From NCBI GenBank assembly GCA_964399955.1, contig CAYNST010000073.1, forward strand, positions 1 to 16,793: 16,793 nucleotides of DNA. The letters run 5' to 3'. Numbering within the stretch: position 1 is the first letter of the stretch; each line of letters begins with the position of its first letter. The notes beneath the pieces are model-generated. The model did no database searches, was not told where the DNA came from, and saw only the letters and a list, made by a program, of their open reading frames with translations. Below are positions 6,182 to 12,996 of the stretch, piece by piece. Both the position numbers and the translations under genes were made by a program. This DNA comes from CAYNST01 sp964399955 (GTDB taxonomy: Bacteria > Pseudomonadota > Gammaproteobacteria > Pseudomonadales > Cellvibrionaceae).

Positions 6182-6290
6182 GACGGGTCAGCTTGCGTTT
6201 GAACTTGAGCAGAACAGGGCAAAAATGTGACCGGACCGGTGTATAAGATCATTTTTAGCGCCTCCAGCGGCAAATCCGGGCGAAAACTGA
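6182..6290. repeat. Intergenic dispersed repeat, copy B
   Basis: This matches copy A at 4511-4620 in the same orientation, so the two copies flank miaB as diverged direct repeats. It begins 35 bp after the miaB stop codon. Substitutions are spread along its length with few gaps, which suggests an old element family rather than a recent duplication. Confidence 0.6.
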
Positions 6291-6340
6291 CCGGCTGCAG
6301 GATGTTTGTAGTGCAAGCACAGCCGGGCCCGCAAGGATCG

Positions 6341-6367
6341 GCGCCTGCCGCCGGCGCTTTTTCTTTT
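6341..6367 (+). terminator. Intrinsic terminator between miaB and ybeZ
   Basis: A short GC stem GCGCC / GGCGC with a 7-nt loop is followed directly by TTTTTCTTTT. The stem is only 5 bp (6 with a G-U pair), but the T-tract is strong. It would separate miaB transcription from the ybeZ operon. Confidence 0.6.
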
Positions 6368-6437
6368 GCAGGTGAATGGTTTTGCGGTACGCTAAAGCCC
6401 TATCAGCCAATTGACCACCGAGTGGATACCCAATAAC

Positions 6438-7454
6438 TTGGATACACAACAACCAGCACCAGACAATCCGCCTTCAACCTCCCTCAACCTCGTGCTTGAG
6501 CCCAATGACAGCCGCAGGCTGGCGAGCCTCTGCGGCCAGTTTGACAGCCATCTCAAGCAAATAGAGAAGCGCCTGGCCGTACAGATACACCACCGGGGCA
6601 ACGAGTTTGCCATCCATGGGGAGCATCAGCACGCGGAACTGGCGCGCACGATTCTGCAACAGCTTTATGTGGATACCTCCACAGAGTCGGAGATGACGCC
6701 CGCGGAGGTTCACCTGGCGCTGCAGGAAGCGGGTGCCGATGCAATTGCCACGGGCGTGGCCGCCGGCAGCAATCAGCCCGTTATCATTCGCACCAAGAAG
6801 TGCACCATCAAACCGCGCGGCAAAAACCAGCAAAAGTACGTGCAGGCTGTGCGCAGCCACGATATTAATTTTGGCATAGGACCTGCAGGCACGGGCAAAA
6901 CCTATCTGGCGGTCGCCTGCGCGGTGGAGTCCCTGCTGAAAGACGAAGTTGAACGCATTCTTCTGGTGCGTCCTGCGGTGGAAGCCGGTGAAAAACTGGG
7001 CTTTCTGCCGGGTGACCTGTCGCAAAAAGTAGACCCTTACCTGCGACCGCTCTACGACGCGCTTTACGAGATGCTCGGCTTTGAAGTGGTTGCCAAGCTG
7101 ATAGAGCGCCAGGTGATTGAAGTCGCGCCCCTGGCCTATATGCGGGGACGCACCTTGAACAACTCGTTTGTCATCCTGGATGAAAGCCAGAACACCACCC
7201 GCGAGCAAATGAAGATGTTTTTGACCCGCATCGGCTTTGGCACCACCGCCGTGATCACTGGCGACCCCACCCAGGTGGACTTGCCTCGCGGGCAGGCCTC
7301 TGGCCTGCATCATGCCGAAGGCGTCTTGAGCAAGGTGGCCGGAATCAGCTTCACCCGATTTGAAGCCCGCGATGTGGTCCGCCACCCTTTGGTCCAACGG
7401 ATCGTGGAGGCCTACAGCGCAGCTGAAGCTGCCGCCGACGATCCTCAACGATAA
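6438..7454 (+). CDS. ybeZ: PhoH-like ATPase YbeZ
   Basis: This is a PhoH-family P-loop ATPase that partners YbeY in RNA metabolism and ribosome quality control. From the TTG at 6438 it has 338 residues. An N-terminal region (about 15-75) resembles that of proteobacterial YbeZ proteins (LEPNDSRRLASLCGQFDSHL). The ATPase domain has Walker A GPAGTGKT (148-155) and Walker B VILDESQN (about 245-252), with LLVRPAVEAGEKLGFLPG between them. The start is uncertain: no ATG fits, and TTG 6438 gives the family-length N-terminus, with GAGTGG about 10 nt upstream. TTG 6411 would add nine residues and lacks a ribosome-binding site. A weak promoter (TTTGCA-17-TACGCT, 6365-6393) may drive the operon. ybeY follows after 6 nt. 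Confidence 0.93.
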   Translation: MDTQQPAPDNPPSTSLNLVLEPNDSRRLASLCGQFDSHLKQIEKRLAVQIHHRGNEFAIHGEHQHAELARTILQQLYVDTSTESEMTPAEVHLALQEAGADAIATGVAAGSNQPVIIRTKKCTIKPRGKNQQKYVQAVRSHDINFGIGPAGTGKTYLAVACAVESLLKDEVERILLVRPAVEAGEKLGFLPGDLSQKVDPYLRPLYDALYEMLGFEVVAKLIERQVIEVAPLAYMRGRTLNNSFVILDESQNTTREQMKMFLTRIGFGTTAVITGDPTQVDLPRGQASGLHHAEGVLSKVAGISFTRFEARDVVRHPLVQRIVEAYSAAEAAADDPQR

Positions 7455-7460
7455 AAATCC

Positions 7461-7958
7461 ATGGACAGCCAAACATCAGCCGATCACTTGGCGCATCAAG
7501 ACGTTCCGCCCAGCGCTAACGTCACCGTGCAAATAGCCACCAACGACGAGAACATCCCTTCGGAACAGGACTTCTGCCGCTGGGTGGCCGCCGCCCTACC
7601 CGAAAACCGGCAGGATTGGGAGTTGACCGTCCGCATCGTGAGCCTGGGCGAAAGCGAGGCACTGAACCACCAGTATCGGCAAAAACGCAAGCCCACCAAT
7701 GTGCTCTCCTTTGCAGCGGATCTGCCGCCTGAGTTGAACATCCCGTTGCTGGGGGACCTGGCTATCTGCGCCGCCATCGTCGAGCAGGAAGCCCAGGCGC
7801 AGAACAAGAGCCTGGAGGCGCACTGGGCGCATATGACCGTACACGGCACGCTTCACCTGCTGGGCTACGATCACGAGGACAATGCCGAAGCACTCGCCAT
7901 GGAGACTTTGGAAACCCGTATTCTTGAAACCCTGCAGTATCCGGCGCCGTACGAATAA
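7461..7958 (+). CDS. ybeY: Endoribonuclease YbeY
   Basis: YbeY is a zinc-dependent single-strand endoribonuclease involved in 16S rRNA 3'-end maturation and 70S quality control. The 165-residue protein carries the metal-binding signature HGTLHLLGYDH with His128, His132 and His138, and the conserved YRQKRKPTNVLSF segment (about 72-84). The N-terminal 20 residues are a low-complexity extension beyond the usual start, so a slightly later start is possible, but ATG 7461 fits the 6-nt spacing after ybeZ. No strong ribosome-binding site is visible, which fits translational coupling. Confidence 0.95.
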   Translation: MDSQTSADHLAHQDVPPSANVTVQIATNDENIPSEQDFCRWVAAALPENRQDWELTVRIVSLGESEALNHQYRQKRKPTNVLSFAADLPPELNIPLLGDLAICAAIVEQEAQAQNKSLEAHWAHMTVHGTLHLLGYDHEDNAEALAMETLETRILETLQYPAPYE

Positions 7959-8000
7959 ACACGCCAACCTAGAGCTTAAGTAGGAGCCAAGGGAATTATT

Positions 8001-8867
8001 ATGTCCGACGACCCGTCGAGTAGTTACTCTGCAGCTAACAACGGCCGCCCCCAGGAGCGCTCCTGGCTGGACCGTCTGCTGCAGACGTTTACCCATTCGG
8101 AGCCCCGATCGCGCGAAGAACTTTTGCAGATTATTCGCGAAGCAGCTCACAATAAAGTGGTGGATCAGGAGGCGGTGGATATCATAGAAGGCGCCCTGAG
8201 CGTGTCCAATTTGCAGGTGCGCGAAATCATGATTCCGCGGGCGCAAATGGTGGTGATCAAGGCGGGGGAAGAGCCCAGCGAATTCTTGCCCAAGGTCATC
8301 GAGTCCGGCCACTCGCGCTTCCCGGTGATCGGCGAGTCTGTGGACGAGATCAAGGGCATATTGCTGGCCAAGGATCTGCTTCCCCTTATTCTCGACAATC
8401 GCGACAACTTCACCCTGGAAGAAGTGCTGCGGCCAGCCAACATCATTCCCGAAAGCAAGCGTCTCAACGTACTGCTGAAGGAATTCCGCGAGCGGCGTTA
8501 TCACATGGCACTGGTGATCGACGAATATGGCGGCATCTCCGGACTGGTCACCATTGAAGACATCCTGGAAGAGATTGTCGGCGAGATAGAAGACGAAACC
8601 GATGAGGACGAAGAAGATTTCATTCGCCAGGTTGCCGAGCGTGAGTACGTGCTGAAGGCGCTGACCCCGATTGAAGACTTCAATGAACGCTTCAAAACCA
8701 ATATCAGTGACGAAGAGTTTGATACCGTTGGCGGCATAGTGACCCAGGCGTTTGGTCATATGCCCATGCGCAATGAAGTGGTTGAGCTGCACGGCTTCAC
8801 CTTCCGCGTACTCTATTCCGACAGCCGACAAATCCACCTGCTGCGCCTGACGCTGCCCGCTGCCTGA
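8001..8867 (+). CDS. corC: CorC/YbeX, CBS-domain protein (HlyC/CorC family)
   Basis: This 288-residue soluble protein has two CBS domains, about residues 73-130 (VREIMIPRAQMVVI) and 137-195 (RYHMALVIDEYGGISGLVTIEDILEEIVGEI). A C-terminal CorC/HlyC transporter-associated domain follows at about 215-285 (DTVGGIVTQAFGHMP). It lacks the N-terminal membrane domain of the larger family members. It was originally linked to Mg2+/Co2+ efflux; more recent work on YbeX ties it to ribosome metabolism, in line with its place after ybeY. The ribosome-binding site AAGGGA precedes the ATG. The lnt gene begins 4 nt after the stop. Confidence 0.94.
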   Translation: MSDDPSSSYSAANNGRPQERSWLDRLLQTFTHSEPRSREELLQIIREAAHNKVVDQEAVDIIEGALSVSNLQVREIMIPRAQMVVIKAGEEPSEFLPKVIESGHSRFPVIGESVDEIKGILLAKDLLPLILDNRDNFTLEEVLRPANIIPESKRLNVLLKEFRERRYHMALVIDEYGGISGLVTIEDILEEIVGEIEDETDEDEEDFIRQVAEREYVLKALTPIEDFNERFKTNISDEEFDTVGGIVTQAFGHMPMRNEVVELHGFTFRVLYSDSRQIHLLRLTLPAA

Positions 8868-8871
8868 GCCC

Positions 8872-10395
8872 ATGACCGCCCGCTCGCCTTCGCCCACCTG
8901 GCTTTCCCTGCTGATTGCGTTTATGGCGGGCGCTCTGCTGCCGGTGTCGCTGGCACCGTTCAACATTTGGCCACTGGGCATCGTCAGCCTGGCGGTGCTG
9001 GCGCACCAGGTCAACCAGCAAAGGGCGGGGCGCTGTTTTTTGCTGGCGCTTAGTTACGGTTTGGGCCTGTACGGGGTGGGGGCAAGTTGGGTCTACGTCA
9101 GTATCAATCAGTTTGGCTCGGCGCCGCCCGCCCTGGCCGCGCTGCTTACCTTGTTGTTTGTGGTGGGCTTGAGCCTGGCACTGGCCCTGCCATTTTTGCT
9201 TTATGGCCGTTTCATTGCCATGCACCGCCTGGCGCTGGTGGCCGGCTTCCCGGCATTCTGGGTGCTGAATGAGTGGTTTCGCAGCTGGTTTCTGACCGGC
9301 TTTCCCTGGCTTTACAGCGGCTACGCACACCTGCACACGCCTCTGGCAGGCTGGGCGCCCACCCTGGGCGTGTTCGGTGTCAGCTTGGCGGTGGCCTTCA
9401 CGGCGGCGGTGCTGGTTTACCTGGTTCAGGCCGTACGGCTGCGGCAAACCCGCAGTCGGTTGACCTGGGCCATGGGGGGCGGATTGGCTGCTGTTTGGCT
9501 AACGGGTGGGCTGCTGTTGTTGCCCCAGTGGACTCGCCCGGTTGGCGAACCGGTCAGCGTGGGCATGGCGCAGGGCAATATTCCCCAGGAACGCAAATGG
9601 GACCCCAGCTTTCGCAGTGAAACCTTCCGCATTTTTACCGGCCTTTCCCGCCCACTCTGGCAGCACGACTGGGTAATCTGGCCGGAAGCGGCCATCCCCT
9701 TGATGTACCACAGCGCGCAGCGCGAGTTGGACGCCCTGGCGGCACTGGCCAACCAGACAGACACCGTTTTCATCACCGGCATCCTCTACGACAACCCAGA
9801 GCCGGAGCACTACTACAACAGCCTGGTGGCGCTGGGCAAGGGTGAAGGTATCGAGTTCAAGACCCGCCTGGTGCCCTTTGGTGAATACGTGCCCCTGGAG
9901 CATTGGCTGCGGGGGCTGATCGACTTTTTCAATCTGCCCACCTCCATTATCCACCCCGGCCCCGCGTACAGCGGAGGCCTGCGCGCCAAGGAAGTCATCA
10001 TCGCGCCAACCATCTGCTACGAGGTGGTGTACCCGGACCTGGTGGCCGCGCGCGCGCGCGGCAGCCACGTGCTGTTGACGGTCAGCAACGATGCCTGGTT
10101 TGGCAATTCGATAGGCCCTGTCCAGCATTTTCAAATGGCGCAGATGCGGGCGCTGGAAACCGGGCGCTACATGGTGCGCTCCACCAATAACGGTATCAGC
10201 GGCATAATCAATCCGCGCGGCAAGCTGGAGGTGGTTGGCGGGCGTAATACTCAAGAAGCCATAGAAGGCAGTATTCAGCCGCTGGAGGGCGTAACGCCAT
10301 TTTTGATCTGGCGCTCCTGGCCAGTGGTTCTGGGTAGCCTGTTGGTGCTTGCCGGTTTAGCGCTGCGCCCCGGGTCTCGCAGGCTCAGCACCTAG
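8872..10395 (+). CDS. lnt: Apolipoprotein N-acyltransferase Lnt
   Basis: Lnt adds the third acyl chain to the N-terminal cysteine of lipoproteins at the inner membrane. The 507-residue protein has an N-terminal membrane half (hydrophobic stretches at about 8-27, 31-47, 55-75, 86-111, 118-134, 163-187 and 199-217). A periplasmic nitrilase-like domain and a closing helix at about 477-496 follow. The catalytic triad is present: E272 (WPEAAIP), K330 (FKTRLVPFGEYVP) and C382 (PTICYEVVYPDL), with E338 in the PFGE loop. Its start 4 nt after corC shows an operon. A run of seven CG dinucleotides (10047-10060) lies about 10 codons after the active-site cysteine. Confidence 0.97.
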   Translation: MTARSPSPTWLSLLIAFMAGALLPVSLAPFNIWPLGIVSLAVLAHQVNQQRAGRCFLLALSYGLGLYGVGASWVYVSINQFGSAPPALAALLTLLFVVGLSLALALPFLLYGRFIAMHRLALVAGFPAFWVLNEWFRSWFLTGFPWLYSGYAHLHTPLAGWAPTLGVFGVSLAVAFTAAVLVYLVQAVRLRQTRSRLTWAMGGGLAAVWLTGGLLLLPQWTRPVGEPVSVGMAQGNIPQERKWDPSFRSETFRIFTGLSRPLWQHDWVIWPEAAIPLMYHSAQRELDALAALANQTDTVFITGILYDNPEPEHYYNSLVALGKGEGIEFKTRLVPFGEYVPLEHWLRGLIDFFNLPTSIIHPGPAYSGGLRAKEVIIAPTICYEVVYPDLVAARARGSHVLLTVSNDAWFGNSIGPVQHFQMAQMRALETGRYMVRSTNNGISGIINPRGKLEVVGGRNTQEAIEGSIQPLEGVTPFLIWRSWPVVLGSLLVLAGLALRPGSRRLST

Positions 10396-10414
10396 ATTGC
10401 TGTGGCCACAAATA

Positions 10415-10450
10415 GCAACGGCCGCAGGATTCTTACCCCGCAGCCGTTGC
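10415..10450 (-). terminator. Hairpin terminator for dps (convergent with lnt)
   Basis: Eight perfect base pairs (GCAACGGC/GCCGTTGC) extend on the minus-strand RNA to 14 pairs, because the two remaining mismatches become U-G and G-U wobbles there. On the plus strand the same positions are C-A and A-C mismatches. The minus strand continues with TATTTGTG. The strand asymmetry points to selection for folding of the dps transcript, although the T-tract is modest. It may also stop lnt transcription. Confidence 0.55.
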
Positions 10451-10470
10451 AATTGAGCTGCAAAAGCGCT

Positions 10471-10941
10471 TTATTTGCGGGTCGCGCGCAGCATCCAGGC
10501 TGTCTTTTCATGGATGCGCATACGGTCGGACACCAGCGCGGCAGTGGATTCATCATTGGCTTTTTGCGCCACCTCGAACACTCGCCGAGAGGTTTTTACT
10601 ACCTGCTCATGACCGCGTGTCAGGGTGTCCACCATGGTGTTGGCGTCCGGCACCCCTTCTATTTCCTGGATGGATGACAGCTCTGCCAGGGCGCGGTAAG
10701 TACCCGGCGCTGGCACATCCAGCGTGCGAATGCGCTCGGCAATGTCATCCACCGCTACCGCCAGCTCCTGGTAATGCTCTTCAAACATCAGGTGCAACTC
10801 CCGAAACAGCGGCCCGGTGACGTTCCAGTGGAAGTTATGGGTTTGCAGATACAGCGTGTAGGTGTCAGCCAGCAGCGCCTTCAGGCCTTCGGCCACTTCC
10901 AGCCGGTCTTCGGTGTTAATGCCAATATCAATTGTTGTCAT
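10471..10941 (-). CDS. dps: Dps-family DNA-binding/ferritin-like protein
   Basis: Dps forms dodecamers that oxidise and store iron with hydrogen peroxide and can protect DNA during stress. The 156-residue protein has the ferroxidase residues of the family: His38 (NFHWNVTG), His50, Asp65 and Glu69 (DDIAERI). Their spacing is the same as in Listeria Dps. The N-terminus is short and not lysine-rich, so DNA binding is not assured; the C-terminus ends with RATRK. The ATG at 10941 follows an AGGAG site; an in-frame upstream extension to 10983 lacks support. I could not find a convincing OxyR site upstream. The 226-bp region between this gene and the nudix gene holds nothing else I can identify. Confidence 0.93.
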   Translation of the reverse strand: MTTIDIGINTEDRLEVAEGLKALLADTYTLYLQTHNFHWNVTGPLFRELHLMFEEHYQELAVAVDDIAERIRTLDVPAPGTYRALAELSSIQEIEGVPDANTMVDTLTRGHEQVVKTSRRVFEVAQKANDESTAALVSDRMRIHEKTAWMLRATRK

Positions 10942-11167
10942 AATTCTGCTCCTAAAATCATCGTGGAAAACCCGTGCTCTCAAAACGCACCCGAGCCCAG
11001 CGTGGCATGGAACCCTGTGGCGTCTATACGCAGCGGTTACGGGTTTATCTTTAACCGCCCACCAATCAGAGCAGGTGCGTTGGCAGCCGATCGGCTCATC
11101 CGGTGACTGTGCTGATTGCGGCTAATCGTGTGCAGCACGGCTCTGGGCTCAGGCGTGAACTTAATGA

Positions 11168-11752
11168 TCAAGACAGTTCCAGCTTCCACTCCAGTGCCAC
11201 GCGCAGCAGTGCCGCCACACTGAGAGCGTCGGTGATTTCGCCGCTCAACACCATGCGCACGGCCTCCGTCAGCGGCAGCTTTTTCACCTCGATGTCTTCG
11301 CTGGCATCCAATTGCTGCTGCCCGGCGGTCAAGCCTTGCGCCAGAAATATGTAACCCACTTCATCGGAAACCGAGTTGGTGGTGTGCAAAGTCAGCAACT
11401 GGCGCCAGCGGGACGCCCTGAGACCACACTCTTCCTCCAATTCGCGTTTGGCACAATCCAGCGGGTCTTCATTGGGGCCAGAGCCGCCTTCCGGAATCTC
11501 CCAGGTAAACTCATTCAAGGTGTAACGGCTTTGCTTTACCAACCAGGTATTGTGCTGATCATCCACCGGAACCACACCGATTGCCCGACCCTTGAAGTGC
11601 ACCAGCCCGTAGATACCATCACTGCCGGAAGGCGTTTTGACTTCTTCATGATGCACGCTTATCCAGGGGTTTTCATACACGGTGCGGGTGCTCAAACGTT
11701 TCCAGCCACCAATTTTTTGCAGTGGCGTGCGGTCTGTATTGTCTAAGGTCAT
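11168..11752 (-). CDS. NUDIX hydrolase (ADP-ribose pyrophosphatase-like)
   Basis: This 194-residue protein has a complete Nudix box at residues 89-111: G-x5-E-x7-RELEEECGL. The box supplies the divalent-metal-binding glutamates. The preceding segment (NPWISVHHEEVKTPSG ... FTWEIPEGG) resembles ADP-ribose/nucleoside diphosphate-sugar pyrophosphatases of the NudF/GDP-mannose group; the exact substrate cannot be told. Its ATG has an AAGGA site and lies 14 nt after the cvpA-family stop, so the two are co-transcribed. No clear terminator is visible downstream. Confidence 0.9.
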   Translation of the reverse strand: MTLDNTDRTPLQKIGGWKRLSTRTVYENPWISVHHEEVKTPSGSDGIYGLVHFKGRAIGVVPVDDQHNTWLVKQSRYTLNEFTWEIPEGGSGPNEDPLDCAKRELEEECGLRASRWRQLLTLHTTNSVSDEVGYIFLAQGLTAGQQQLDASEDIEVKKLPLTEAVRMVLSGEITDALSVAALLRVALEWKLELS

Positions 11753-11766
11753 GATGGGGTCCTTGG

Positions 11767-12768
11767 TCAGGGAGAGGATGGGTGGTGATCTGCGCGCTCA
11801 AGCCCCGGAGCCGTTGCTGGCGCGGGTTCTGCTGATTCAAGCTTCTGCGAGATTACCTGCAGCAGACGCTGACCTTTTCTTAACACGGTGGCCGACACAG
11901 GCGCTTCGCCCTTAAGGAAAGCCTGCACCTCCTCGTCGTTGAACAAAATAATGAATTCCGGATCACTGCGCACACGGTCGATGTTATAGCCGGCCATCAT
12001 TGTGTAGCGCGCGAGTTCGGCGTCCGTCCACTTCGCGCCGCCCTTGGCCAGGGATTCGCGCAGCTCTTGCACGCCGGCAGATTCCAGCACCTGTTGGAAC
12101 TGCGGCAAATTCTGCAACCGCGCAAGGTCCTGCTCGCGCAGCGCGGCTTGCAGCTCCGGGTCATTGACCGCTTGCATGAACGCGGGCGATTGCAGCGTCT
12201 TGCGCACGCCAAACAATACCTCGCTGGGGCGGGCCGCTACCGCCGCGCTGAGTGCGGCGGACGAATCCGAGCCGCCCCCCATACGCAGGTTCCAGTCTAC
12301 CAGGCGCGACACTATCCGCTTTGAGCCCTCCACCCAGCCCGACGTATGAGGGGTGATGGGTCGACCCTGCGCCGCCTCGTAGTTCTCCCGCACAAAGGCG
12401 TAGCTCCAGATAACAAATACACCCAGCATTGCACCATAGGCGCAGCTGAACAAAGCCCCGCCCAGTTTATTGGGCAGACCGGGCAACGGCAGCGCGCGGC
12501 CGAGCATCAACACCAGCCAACGCGCCAGCAGGCCGGCCAGCAGGAACAAGGCAGAGGCAACGACCACCCACACCAGCGTCGAATTGAGCCTGGCGCCTGT
12601 AACATTGGCAACCAAGGCATCACTGACCGGCCGCGCAAAATACAACGAGGCGCTATAGGCCACCACCAGGCTGGCCAGTGCGGCAAGTGAGGGCCAGAAC
12701 CCACGCCAGAAACCAATCAGCAAGAACACCGTCAACCAAAGTAGCGCCGCAAGGGTCAAATAATCCAT
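11767..12768 (-). CDS. CvpA family membrane protein with long C-terminal extension
   Basis: This 333-residue protein starts with four hydrophobic segments (about residues 4-22, 27-45, 64-86 and 103-126), the layout of CvpA proteins. The motif IGFWRGFWPSLAALAS near residue 18 matches the family G-x-x-R-G-F. Classical CvpA (about 160 residues) is needed for colicin V production and envelope homeostasis. Here about 190 further residues follow. They are mainly helical and soluble, with a Ser/Ala-rich linker (near 165-180) and repeated short helices (LQSPAFMQAVNDPELQAAL ... LARLQNLPQFQQVLE), ending in a Pro/Ala-rich tail. The start ATG 12768 has GGAAC upstream. It is translated ahead of the nudix gene. 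Confidence 0.82.
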   Translation of the reverse strand: MDYLTLAALLWLTVFLLIGFWRGFWPSLAALASLVVAYSASLYFARPVSDALVANVTGARLNSTLVWVVVASALFLLAGLLARWLVLMLGRALPLPGLPNKLGGALFSCAYGAMLGVFVIWSYAFVRENYEAAQGRPITPHTSGWVEGSKRIVSRLVDWNLRMGGGSDSSAALSAAVAARPSEVLFGVRKTLQSPAFMQAVNDPELQAALREQDLARLQNLPQFQQVLESAGVQELRESLAKGGAKWTDAELARYTMMAGYNIDRVRSDPEFIILFNDEEVQAFLKGEAPVSATVLRKGQRLLQVISQKLESAEPAPATAPGLERADHHPSSP

Positions 12769-12996
12769 AACGCTTGTTCCAATTGTGCACCTGGTCCGAA
12801 GGCGCCGGGCGCTTAGCTGCCCCCGCTACAGGAGGCACGCAAACCGGCCCCTGCCTGTGCAAAGATTCTCCGGGATGGAAGCAAAATCTGCTACCATGCG
12901 CCGCCATTTTGCCCGCTTGGGTGGGACAGTGCATGCAACTTCGCAGCATTGCCGTTTTCCACAACTTTTGCCAGATTCCGGTTGGATCAAATCACT

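Noticed and set aside
7596..9014. 472-codon open frame antisense to ybeY, corC and lnt
   Set aside because: It spans three real genes on the opposite strand and has no ribosome-binding site or domain. It is a composition effect.
10942..11167. OxyR-binding site upstream of dps
   Set aside because: No convincing match to the spaced ATAG/CTAT half-sites was found by eye.
12769..12996. Glycine riboswitch upstream of gcvP
   Set aside because: I looked for the conserved core of this class between cvpA and gcvP and did not find it; isolated CCGAAGG near 12800 lacks the surrounding helices.
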